The notes below the pieces were generated by a model, which was not told where the DNA came from, ran no database searches, and saw nothing but the letters and a program-made list of their open reading frames with translations. A program made the translations under genes and the position numbers. Positions 34,890 through 42,845 of a stretch of 44,631 nucleotides of DNA are shown here, one piece after another. How positions within the stretch are numbered: the stretch's first letter is position 1; each line of letters starts with the position of its first letter. The stretch covers positions 1 through 44,631 of the forward strand of contig DASRQS010000044.1 of NCBI GenBank assembly GCA_035696365.1, in the 5' to 3' direction. This stretch comes from JALYLC01 sp035696365. GTDB taxonomy: Bacteria; Actinomycetota; Thermoleophilia; Gaiellales; JALYLC01.

Positions 34890-35725
34890 TGGGCGATGAC
34901 GAAGAGACCGAGGCGACTTCTGAAGCGGATCGGACGCCGGGGGAGCAACCGGTTGCCCGTGCGAGCGCAGTCGCCGTTCCCACCCTCGCGGCTCGTAGCC
35001 TCACCAAGAGCTTCGGCCACGTCCGCGCGCTCCGCGGTGTCGCGTTCGAGGCGTACGCGGGTGAAGTCACCGCGCTCATCGGAGACAACGGGGCCGGCAA
35101 ATCGACGCTCATCAAGTGCCTCGCGGGCGTGATCCAGCCCGATGGCGGAGCGATCGAGGTCGACGGCAGGCCGGTCGCGATGGGGGATCCACAACACGCG
35201 ACGCAGCTAGGCATCGAGACGGTCTATCAGGATCTCGCACTCGCGCCCGACCTCGACGCGGCTGCCAATGTCTTCCTGGGTCGCGAGCTGCGGCGGCGCA
35301 TCAACGTGCTCCACAACCAGCCCGAGATGCGCCGGCGCACCGCCGAGAGCTTCCGCGAGCTCGGGGTGGGCACCGTGCAGGACATGCGCGTGCCGGTCGC
35401 TTCGTTTTCGGGCGGCCAGCGTCAGTCGGTCGCCATCGCTCGCGCAGCGATGTGGGCGCAGCGCGCGATCATCATGGACGAACCGACCGCGGCCCTGGGT
35501 GTCATCCAGACCGCGAAGGTGCTGGATCTGGTCAAGCGCATCCGTGAGCGCGGGCTCGCCGTGGTCTTCATCTCCCACAACCTTCCGCAGGTGCTGGAGA
35601 TCGCCGATCGCATCGAGGTCATGCGCCTCGGCGCACGCGTTGCGCGCTTTCGGCGAGGGGAGACGTCCGTCGAGCAGCTGATCGGGGCCATTTCCGGTGC
35701 GTATTCGAATGAGGTGCCCGCATGA
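34889..35725 (+). CDS. Sugar ABC importer ATPase, single-domain CUT2 type
   Basis: The ATG at 34889 overlaps the FGGY stop (TGATG); the frame extends upstream only by shadowing. The protein has Walker A (GDNGAGKST), Q-loop (ETVYQDLALAPDLD), signature (FSGGQRQ) and Walker B (IIMDEPTAAL), with H-loop SHNL. Classical ribose-type importers have a duplicated ATPase of about 500 residues; this one has a single domain of 278 residues, as in FrcA-like systems. An acidic, disordered N-terminus of about 25 residues precedes the domain. Confidence 0.93.
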   Translation: MGDDEETEATSEADRTPGEQPVARASAVAVPTLAARSLTKSFGHVRALRGVAFEAYAGEVTALIGDNGAGKSTLIKCLAGVIQPDGGAIEVDGRPVAMGDPQHATQLGIETVYQDLALAPDLDAAANVFLGRELRRRINVLHNQPEMRRRTAESFRELGVGTVQDMRVPVASFSGGQRQSVAIARAAMWAQRAIIMDEPTAALGVIQTAKVLDLVKRIRERGLAVVFISHNLPQVLEIADRIEVMRLGARVARFRRGETSVEQLIGAISGAYSNEVPA

Positions 35726-36813
35726 GCGAGCGCGAGCCCACAACAACTGCAGAGGACGTGGTCGAGGCCCAGGTCGAGGCCGAGGCTGCGGGCATGTCGG
35801 TAGAGCCCTCCCAGTCGGCGCTGCGACGCCTCATCAACAGCCCCGTGATGGTCACGTTCGGGGCGTTGCTCTTGATCATCATCGCGTTCTCGATCAAGGC
35901 CTCGGGTCAGTTCGACACGACCTCGAACTTCCGCCAGCTCGCGCAGAATGTCGCCATCCTGACCGTGGTCAGCGTCGGCACCACGTTCGTGATCGCAACC
36001 GCCGGCGTCGATCTGTCGATCCCGAGCGGCATCGTGCTGGGCGAGGTCTTCGCGGTGAAGGCCCTGCACCTGATCTCTGTGGGGAGTGGCACGGCAGTCG
36101 ATATCGACGCAGACCAGACGAAGTACTGGTACATCCTGGTGGCGCTGTGCGGATCGCTGCTCGCCGGTCTCGCGCTCGGACTGGTGAACGGCTTCGCCAT
36201 CGGCTACATGCGCATTCCGCCGCTCATCGCCACGCTGGGAACACTCGGTGCGGGCCTCGGCATCGCCCTGTTGCTCCAGAACGGCGTCAACACGGCGACC
36301 TACGCGCTCGACCCCGTCGCGAGCGGCCACGCCATCCCCTCGGTCCCGAACCTGATCCCGATCGCGGCCCTGGCCGTGATCGGTTCGATCATCCTGCTCA
36401 ACCTGAGCGTGTTCGGTCGCCACACGCTCGCGATCGGGAGTAATGAGGAGGCGGCCCGCCGCGTCGGCATCAAGGTCGAGCGGCACCTGCTCAAGGTTTA
36501 CGCGTTCGGCGGCATGATGAGCGGGCTCGGCGGCTTCCTCTCGCTCGCCTACTTCACGACGACCTCCGTAGCCGGGCATTCAACCGACAACCTGCGCGCC
36601 ATCACCGCCGTCGCGATCGGCGGCACGAGCCTGTTCGGCGGTGTCGCCACGATCATCGGCACGGTGATCGGGGTCTGGATTCCCGCCGTGCTCCAGAACG
36701 GCTTCGTCATCACGGGCGTTCAGCCCTACTGGCAGGACGTGGCGGTCGGGTTCGTGCTGATCCTCGCGGTCTGGCTGGATCAGCTGCGGCGAAAGTCGCG
36801 CGGCAGCCGCTGA
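35722..36813 (+). CDS. Sugar ABC importer permease, ribose type (CUT2)
   Basis: The 363-residue membrane protein resembles RbsC/FrcB: TLLTVVSVGTT-like helix (ILTVVSVGTTFVIATAGVDL) with GVDLSIPSG, PPLIATLGTLGAGLG, the coupling loop (IGSNEEAARRVGI), and repeated Gly-rich helices (GMMSGLGGFLSLA; AVAIGGTSLFGGVATIIG). The N-terminal 35 residues are acidic and cytoplasmic. It is the last gene of the operon and is followed by a hairpin at 36860. Confidence 0.93.
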   Translation: MSEREPTTTAEDVVEAQVEAEAAGMSVEPSQSALRRLINSPVMVTFGALLLIIIAFSIKASGQFDTTSNFRQLAQNVAILTVVSVGTTFVIATAGVDLSIPSGIVLGEVFAVKALHLISVGSGTAVDIDADQTKYWYILVALCGSLLAGLALGLVNGFAIGYMRIPPLIATLGTLGAGLGIALLLQNGVNTATYALDPVASGHAIPSVPNLIPIAALAVIGSIILLNLSVFGRHTLAIGSNEEAARRVGIKVERHLLKVYAFGGMMSGLGGFLSLAYFTTTSVAGHSTDNLRAITAVAIGGTSLFGGVATIIGTVIGVWIPAVLQNGFVITGVQPYWQDVAVGFVLILAVWLDQLRRKSRGSR

Positions 36814-36859
36814 GCTAACAGCATATATGGGATAGCTGTTGTCAAGTCTGTATGGTCGG

Positions 36860-36883
36860 AAGGCCCGCCTGTGCGGGGCTTTC
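36860..36883 (+). terminator. Probable transcription terminator of the sugar operon
   Basis: AAGGCCCGC, a 4-base loop, then GCGGGGCTTT form a stem with one mismatch, ending in T-rich bases, about 47 bp after the permease stop. An additional inverted pair, AACAGC / GCTGTT (36817-36840), lies between the stop and the hairpin. From 36884 to about 37060 I see no gene. Confidence 0.6.
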
Positions 36884-37064
36884 GCGTGTCTTGGGGAGGG
36901 TCGGGTGAGCGTGCCGGGCGGATTGTCGACGCGCGGTCAGTCCTGATATCGGTTATGAACCGGCGGCTGTCCGGTAGCGTCGGTTGTGCCGGAATGGGGC
37001 TGTGGGGAGCACAGGTGCGGGCAGGCCGTCGCGCATATGGAGTTCGACTTCGATCTGATATCTG

Positions 37065-38100
37065 GCCGCCCCCGCCGAGCAGCGAGGCTACATCGACGCG
37101 ACCGAGAGCGGCTACGGGATCCGCTGGCGAGACACCGGCGGTGCACAGCACCGGCGCACGGGCTTCGGCACCAAGTGCGACGCACGTAAATGGCTGCGCG
37201 ACCACCTCGAGCCGGCATCCGCTCCGACCGACTCACGCTCGCGGAACTCGTCGATGCCTACCTGACCGCGCATGCCGTCGGACGGGAAGCGTCGACTATC
37301 ACCACGCTCCGCGAGCGACTCAAGCGCCCGGTCGACGTATTCGGTGATCTCGACCTTCGTGACCTCGAGCGCCGCGCCGTTGAGATCGCGGCCTGGCAAG
37401 CGACGCTCCCCGAGGGCTCGCGGTTCGGGATCATTCAAGCGCTCCGGCAGACGCTCGAGGCAGGCATCCGCTGGGGCTACCTGCGCCAGAACCCGGCCAA
37501 GCTCGCCGGCCGAAACCCACAGCCGAGACGCGCCGAGGTCGAGCCGTTCACGCTCGCGGGATCGATCGACTCGCGCGCGAGCTGGGCCCGCTGTGCGGCC
37601 CGCTCGCCGTGTTCGCGGCCGAGGCCGGCATGGCGCCCCTCCGAGTGGTGCGCACTCGAACGACGCGACGTCCTGCGCGGCGAGGGCGTAGTGACCGTCG
37701 CCCGGACGTTCAGCCGCGGGGTGCTCAAGGGCTACGGCAAGACTTCGCGCTCGCGCCGCCGCGTGCCGCTCTCGGCCCGAGCCGACGCAGCGCTCGACGC
37801 GATCGTGCCGCGCCTCGACTCTCCGCTCCTCTTCCCGGGCCCGCGCGGCGCACGCATCGACCTGCACAACTTCCGGGCACGCGAGTGGATGCCCGCGCTC
37901 GAGGCCGCGGGCCTCTCACGGCGACGCATCTACGACCTGCGGCACACGGCGATCTCGCACTGGCTCGCGGCCGGCCTCGGCTCCTTCGAAGTCGCGCGTT
38001 TCATGGGCACGAGCGTCCGCATGGTCGACCTCACCTACGGCCACCTCGTGTCTGGATCCGAGCTCGACGCTCGACGGCGGCCTGGACGACCAGCCCGGTG
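37065..38100 (+). pseudogene. Tyrosine recombinase (integrase), frameshifted
   Basis: All integrase parts are present but split over frames. An N-terminal arm-binding domain (GYIDATESGYGIRWRDTGG, ARKWLRDHLE) reads from about 37070 to 37205. The core-binding domain (LTLAELVDAYLTAHAVGREA) and catalytic domain then read in another frame from about 37210. Between about 37560 and 37635 a third frame carries IDRLARELGPLCGPLAV. The catalytic residues Arg (RPSEWCALERRDV), Arg-His (DLRHTAISHWLAAG) and Tyr (VDLTYGHL) are kept. The 3' end runs into an IS110 transposase tail. The gene points at the intact tRNA-Val, its likely target. Confidence 0.78.
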
Positions 38101-38335
38101 GACGCCTCCAGCGGTAAACAGCAGCGCCATCGCCTCAACCGCGGCGGTGACCGCCAGCTCAACTGGGCGCTCCACGTGATCGCCATCCAACGCGCACGCC
38201 GAGACACCGAGACCGCCGCCCACTACCAACGCATGCTGAGCACCGGCAAGACCGCCCGCGAAGCCAAACGCTGCATCAAACGCGCACTCGCCCGCCATTT
38301 CCTACCACCAACTCCGCCAGCTACCCCAGACGCCC
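38098..38335 (+). mobile_element. IS110/IS116-family transposase, C-terminal fragment
   Basis: The frame reading SSGKQQRHRLNRGGDRQLNW, then ALHVIAIQRARRD, TGKTAREAKRCIKRALARH matches the C-terminal domain (Transposase_20) of IS110-type transposases, including the Ser-Gly that in this family begins the catalytic serine region. The N-terminal RuvC-like domain and the element ends are missing. It separates the integrase catalytic domain from the tRNA and replaces the normal integrase tail. No bridge-RNA region can be expected in such a fragment. Confidence 0.75.
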
Positions 38336-38366
38336 CTGACAACATAGAAGCGTCGGCTTACGGGGA

Positions 38367-38439
38367 TGGGCGATACTGGGCTCGAACCAGTGACCCCCAG
38401 CTTGTCGAGCTGGTGCTCTCCCAACTGAGCTAATCGCCC
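38367..38439 (-). tRNA. tRNA-Val, anticodon GAC
   Basis: All 73 bases fit the cloverleaf: acceptor GGGCGAT/ATCGCCC, D-arm GCTC/GAGC, anticodon stem CCAGC/GCTGG, 5-base variable region, T-arm ACTGG/CCAGT with loop TTCGAGC, discriminator A. CCA is not encoded. The anticodon loop is TCGACAA, so position 33 is C instead of the nearly universal U, and U32-A38 could pair. This is the only complete copy in the window, and four 3' halves of it lie to the left. It is the likely target of the integrases. Confidence 0.93.
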
Positions 38440-38485
38440 CGCGGTGGCGGATGATACCAACCGCCACCGAGCGGGCGCCCCGCGC

Positions 38486-40714
38486 TCAGATACGCTTGAG
38501 CGGCGCGTAGGCCAGCAGGAGCCGGCGCTCGGAGCCGTCCGAGCGGAAGCGCACGATCACCTGGCCGCCGTCGGCCGTGCCGGTGACGACGCCTTCTCCG
38601 AGCTGGTCGTGCACCACGTTGTCGCCCACCGAAAGCGTCGGCACGTCGTCGCGGGGTGCAATGCCCTGGAGCTGCGTCGTCGCGCCGGCGCTCGAGGCCT
38701 GCCAGCCGCCACCGCCCCCGCCAACGCTACGACTGCCGCCGCGGCCCGTCGAGCCGAAGGCCGCGGGACGGCGCTCGTGCTCGATCAGGTTCTCAGGGAT
38801 CTCGGCAATGAACTGGGAGGGCGCGTTGAAGCCGCGCGCGCCGAAGAGCGTGCGCTGGCGGGCGTAGACGAGCGCGAGCTCGCGGCGCGCGCGCGTGATC
38901 GCCACGTAGCAGAGGCGCCGCTCCTCCTCGATGTTCGCCTCCTCGATCGAGCGGGCGTGCGGGAACAGGTTCTGCTCCATGCCGATCACGAAGACGGCGT
39001 CGAACTCGAGGCCCTTGGCGTTGTGCAGGGTCATTAGCGTCACGCGGCCGCCGCCGTCCTCCTCCGCGGCGAGCGCGTCGGCGTCGGCGGTCAGCGAGAC
39101 CTCCTGCAGGAAGCCCGCGAGCGACGGCTCCTCCGAACGGGCGACGTATTCGCGCGCGACGCCGACCAGCTCCTGGAGGTTCTCGATGCGGCCGGTCGCC
39201 TCGATCGTGCGCTCGGCCTCCAGCAGCTCGATCACGCCGTTGCGCTCCAGCAGGAGCTCCATGAGATCGCCGACCGGCAGCTCGACCGCTCGATCGCGCA
39301 GGTCGTCCATCATCGACCGGAAGGCCCGGACGGAGCGCGCGGCCGCGGTGCCCAGGCCGGCAGCGTCGGGGTCCTCCAGCGCGGTCCAGAGCGAACGACT
39401 GGCGAAGCCCGCCGTGGCGGCCAGGCGATCGACGCTGGCATCGCCGATGCCGCGCCGCGGCTGGTTGATGATGCGCCGCAGGGCGATCTCGTCGCTCGGG
39501 TTGTCGAGCACGCTCAGGTACGCCATCGCGTCCTTGATCTCGGCACGCTCGTAGAAGCGCGGGCCGCCGATCACCTGGTAGGGCACACCGTGGCGCACGA
39601 GCAGATCCTCGAGCACACGCGACTGCGCGTTGGTGCGGTAGAAGACGGCGATGTCGGAGGCGCTCGCGCCGCCCTCCAGCAGTCCCCCGATGCGCGCCGC
39701 GACGATGCGCGCCTCGTCGTGCTCGTCCTCGGCCTCGATCACCCGGATCGGCTCGCCGCTGCCGAGATCGCTCCAGAGGCGCTTCTCCAAGCGGCCGGAG
39801 TTGTTCTCGATGACCGCGTTGGCCGCGTCGAGGATGCGCTGCGAGGAGCGGTAGTTCTGCTCCAGCCGCACCACGCGCGCGTCGGGGAAGTCGCGCTCGA
39901 AGTCGAGGATGTTGCGGATGTCGGCGCCGCGCCAGGTGTAGATGGCCTGGTCGACGTCACCGACGACGAAGACGTTGCGATGCGCGTCCGAGAGCAGGCG
40001 CACCAGGCGGTACTGCGCGTGGTTGGTGTCCTGATACTCGTCGACGAGTAGGTGGTTGAACGCGCCCTGCCAGCGCTCGCGCACGTCGTCGAAGCTCTCC
40101 AGCAGCTCGACCGAGCGCACGAGCAGGTCATCGAAGTCCATGGCGTTCGAGGCGTGCAGGCGGCGCTCGTAGAGCTCGAATACGTCGGCGACGACCTGCT
40201 CGAAGAAGTTGCCGATGCTCTCGCGGAACTGCGCCGCGGAGACGAGGTTGTTCTTCTCCGAGGAGATGCGTGAGTGGATGCCGCGCGGCGGGAAGCGCTT
40301 GGGGTCGCGGCCCAGCTCCTCGAGCGCGGCCTTGACGACGCGCACCTGGTCGGCCTGGTCATAGATCGTGAAGTTCGAGCGGTAGCCGAGGCGGTCCGCC
40401 TCGCGCCGCAGGATCCGGCCGCAGGCGGCGTGGAAGGTCATCACCCACATGCCCCGCGAGGCCCCCACGAGCTGATCGACGCGCTCGCGCATCTCGGCGG
40501 CGGCGCGGTTCGTGAACGTGATCGCGAGCACCTCGTGCGGCCGCGCGCGACCCTCGGCGAGTAGGTAGCCGATGCGCGAGGTGAGCACGCGCGTCTTGCC
40601 CGAGCCGGCCCCGGCGATCACGAGCGCAGGCCCATCGGGCAGGGTCACGGCCTCGCGCTGAGAGGGGTTGAGTCCTGCGAGAAGCTGATCGGTCGCGTCC
40701 GTGGCGGTGCTCAC
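38486..40714 (-). CDS. pcrA: ATP-dependent DNA helicase, UvrD/PcrA type
   Basis: The 742-residue superfamily 1A helicase has the full motif set: Q-motif (LNPSQREAV), Walker A (AGAGSGKTRVL), Ia (AITFTNRAAAEMRERV), II (LLVDEYQDTN), III (VFVVGDVDQAIYTWRGAD), IV (LEQNYRSS), V (VTLMTLHNAKGLEFDAVFVIG) and VI (RLCYVAITRARREL). The Gly-rich linker and C-terminal Tudor-like domain (VGDNVVHDQLGEGVV) are the PcrA tail used for RNA polymerase contact. It acts in nucleotide excision repair and conflict resolution. The GTG start overlaps the TetR stop. The gene runs toward the tRNA, with no gap for another gene between them. Confidence 0.95.
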   Translation of the reverse strand: MSTATDATDQLLAGLNPSQREAVTLPDGPALVIAGAGSGKTRVLTSRIGYLLAEGRARPHEVLAITFTNRAAAEMRERVDQLVGASRGMWVMTFHAACGRILRREADRLGYRSNFTIYDQADQVRVVKAALEELGRDPKRFPPRGIHSRISSEKNNLVSAAQFRESIGNFFEQVVADVFELYERRLHASNAMDFDDLLVRSVELLESFDDVRERWQGAFNHLLVDEYQDTNHAQYRLVRLLSDAHRNVFVVGDVDQAIYTWRGADIRNILDFERDFPDARVVRLEQNYRSSQRILDAANAVIENNSGRLEKRLWSDLGSGEPIRVIEAEDEHDEARIVAARIGGLLEGGASASDIAVFYRTNAQSRVLEDLLVRHGVPYQVIGGPRFYERAEIKDAMAYLSVLDNPSDEIALRRIINQPRRGIGDASVDRLAATAGFASRSLWTALEDPDAAGLGTAAARSVRAFRSMMDDLRDRAVELPVGDLMELLLERNGVIELLEAERTIEATGRIENLQELVGVAREYVARSEEPSLAGFLQEVSLTADADALAAEEDGGGRVTLMTLHNAKGLEFDAVFVIGMEQNLFPHARSIEEANIEEERRLCYVAITRARRELALVYARQRTLFGARGFNAPSQFIAEIPENLIEHERRPAAFGSTGRGGSRSVGGGGGGWQASSAGATTQLQGIAPRDDVPTLSVGDNVVHDQLGEGVVTGTADGGQVIVRFRSDGSERRLLLAYAPLKRI

Positions 40715-41319
40715 GGATCGACGATAGCAACGGCTTTCGCGGACCCATGCCCGCTGCCGCCGACACCACGCTCGCCGAGCTCGCCAAGCCGCTCACGGGC
40801 CCAGTTCTCGTCCCACGCGATCTGCGGCATGTCGAGGGCGGCGGCGACGTTGCAGAGCATGCCGTGCGCGATGAACGCCCGCAGCCGCTCCGGTTCGGCA
40901 CCGGAGAGCTCGCCGCACAACTCGTGCAGCTGCGCGAAGCGCGTGGCCACGCAGGTGCGGATCTCGGGGTCATAGGCGGCCGCGTAGAGCTGCAGCTGCA
41001 GGGCGAGCTCGTCACGGTCGCGCAGCAGTGCTACGTAGGCCGCGCCCATGTTCTCGAGTCGCTCGTCGGGCCCGTCCCCCACGGCGGAGGCGCGGAAGGC
41101 ATCGGCCACGCGCTCGAAGGCCCGGTTCGCGACCGCCAGGAAGAGCGCCTTCTTGGTGCCGAACAGGCGCACGACATACGGCTGCGACACACCCGCGCGC
41201 TCGGCGATGCGATCGGTCGTCGCTCCCTCGAGCCCGCGGCGCGCGAACTCGATCGCCGCAGCCGCGGTGATCTCCGTGCGTCGCTGGTCTGCCGTGTGTC
41301 GTGCGGGTTTCTCACTCAT
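40711..41319 (-). CDS. TetR-family regulator of the adjacent DHA2 exporter
   Basis: The 202-residue protein has the TetR helix-turn-helix (RRTEITAAAAIEFARRGLEG, then TTDRIAERAGVSQPYVVRLF, GTKKALFLAV) and a helical ligand domain. It is divergent from the MFS gene, with an operator over that promoter, so it is most likely the exporter's drug-responsive repressor. The stop overlaps the helicase start by 4 bp, so the two may be cotranscribed. Confidence 0.92.
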   Translation of the reverse strand: MSEKPARHTADQRRTEITAAAAIEFARRGLEGATTDRIAERAGVSQPYVVRLFGTKKALFLAVANRAFERVADAFRASAVGDGPDERLENMGAAYVALLRDRDELALQLQLYAAAYDPEIRTCVATRFAQLHELCGELSGAEPERLRAFIAHGMLCNVAAALDMPQIAWDENWARERLGELGERGVGGSGHGSAKAVAIVDP

Positions 41320-41322
41320 TGC

Positions 41323-41369
41323 TTGACATGGTATCAGTCGATTACTACTATCGAAACACGGTAGTAATC
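41323..41369 (+). promoter_or_regulatory. DHA2 exporter promoter with TetR operator
   Basis: TTGACA (41323-41328) and TACTAT (41346-41351) are 17 bp apart. A perfect 9-bp inverted repeat, GATTACTAC (41340-41348) and GTAGTAATC (41361-41369) with 12 bp between, covers the -10 region. The repeat lies 20 bp upstream of the TetR start, so one bound repressor could control both genes. Confidence 0.85.
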
Positions 41370-41390
41370 AACCAATAACAAGGAGTGGGA

Positions 41391-42845
41391 ATGGATGCCG
41401 GGCCCGCACCCGACAGCCGCCGCCGAGCCCTCGCCCTCGCGATCACCGGCGCGGCCGTCTTCATGGTCACGCTCGACAACCTGGTCGTCACCAATGCCCT
41501 GCCGAGCATCCGCGCCGACCTCGGCGCGTCGATCGCTCAGCTCGGCTGGTTCGTGAACGCCTACACGCTGACCTTCGCGGCCCTGCTGCTTACGGGCGCC
41601 TCGCTCGGCGACCGCTTCGGGCGCAGGCGCGTCTTCTCGCTCGGCCTGGGGATCTTCACGGCCGGCTCCCTGGGGGCTGCCCTGGCAGGCTCGAGCGGGC
41701 TCCTGATCACGGCCCGCAGCGTGCAGGGCCTGGGCGCTGCGCTGGTCATGCCCCTCAGCCTGACGCTGCTGTCGGCAGCCTTCCCGCCCGAGCGGCGCGG
41801 GCTCGCGATCGGCATCTGGTCGGGCCTGAGCGGGCTCGCGGTCGCGCTCGGGCCGGTCGTCGGCGGTGCAATCGTGGACGGGCTCTCCTGGCAGTGGATC
41901 TTCTTCCTCAACGTCCCCCTCGGCATCCTGCTGGCGCCGCTCGCCTACCGCGTGCTCGACGAAAGCCACGGGCCCGACGGCGTGCTGGACGTGCGCGGCG
42001 TCGTACTCGCGAGCACAGGATTGTTCGCGCTGGTCTGGAGCATCGTGCGCGGCAACGATCAGGGATGGCTGTCGCCGGAGATCCTCGGCGCGCTCGCCCT
42101 CGCCGTTGCGCTGCTCGTCGTCTTCGTGGCCTGGGAGCGGCGCGCGCCCGCACCGATGCTGCCACTGCGGCTCTTCCGCAGCCGTGCGTTCAGCGCGACG
42201 AACGGCGTCTCGCTGATCATGAACTTCGGCATCTTCGGCTCGATCTTCCTGCTCGCGCAGTTCCTGCAGACGGTGCAGGGCTACTCGGCGTTCGACGCCG
42301 GGGTGCGCACGCTGCCCTGGACGCTGATGCCCATGTTCATCGCTCCCCTCGCGGGCGCCTATTCCGACCGCATCGGCAGCCGCCCGCTCATGTTCAGCGG
42401 ACTGGCCCTGCAGGCCACGGCTCTCGGCTGGCTCGCCAGCGTGAGCTCGCCGACCGTGGCCTACGAGAGCCTGATCCTGCCCTTCGTGCTTGCCGGCGTA
42501 GGCATGTCGCTCGTCTTCGCGCCCGTCTCGAACATGATCCTCTCGAGCGTCGCGCGCAGTGACGAGGGCAAGGCCAGCGGTGCCAACAACGCGATCCGCG
42601 AGATCGGCGGGACGCTTGGCGTCGCGGTGCTCGCGAGCGTGTTCAGCCGCGAGGGCAGCACGCTCACGGGCCAGGAGTTCGTCGACGGTCTCGTGCCGGC
42701 GGTCTGGATCGGGGCCGCCGTGCTCGCAGCCGGCGCCCTGCTGGCACTGGCGGTGCCGGGACGGCTGCCTGAGCCCGAGGTCACCACGGAGGTTGCGCCC
42801 GCGGACCGGGAGCCCGAGTTGGCGCTCGAGCTCAGCGCATCGTGA
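41391..42845 (+). CDS. MFS multidrug exporter, DHA2 (EmrB/QacA) family
   Basis: The 484-residue, 14-helix exporter has motif D1-like LDNLVVTNALPSIRADLGAS, motif A (GASLGDRFGRRRVF), motif C in helix 5 (GLSGLAVALGPVVGGAIVD) and SWQWIFFLNVPLG. It would export drugs or other cations by proton antiport. The ATG at 41391 follows AAGGAG (41380-41385). The gene is divergent from its TetR regulator. It converges with the next gene, overlapping it by 14 bp. Confidence 0.94.
   Translation: MDAGPAPDSRRRALALAITGAAVFMVTLDNLVVTNALPSIRADLGASIAQLGWFVNAYTLTFAALLLTGASLGDRFGRRRVFSLGLGIFTAGSLGAALAGSSGLLITARSVQGLGAALVMPLSLTLLSAAFPPERRGLAIGIWSGLSGLAVALGPVVGGAIVDGLSWQWIFFLNVPLGILLAPLAYRVLDESHGPDGVLDVRGVVLASTGLFALVWSIVRGNDQGWLSPEILGALALAVALLVVFVAWERRAPAPMLPLRLFRSRAFSATNGVSLIMNFGIFGSIFLLAQFLQTVQGYSAFDAGVRTLPWTLMPMFIAPLAGAYSDRIGSRPLMFSGLALQATALGWLASVSSPTVAYESLILPFVLAGVGMSLVFAPVSNMILSSVARSDEGKASGANNAIREIGGTLGVAVLASVFSREGSTLTGQEFVDGLVPAVWIGAAVLAAGALLALAVPGRLPEPEVTTEVAPADREPELALELSAS

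Noticed and set aside
38444..39037. Plus-strand frames over the helicase gene
   Set aside because: They are shadows of pcrA, which has every helicase motif on the minus strand.
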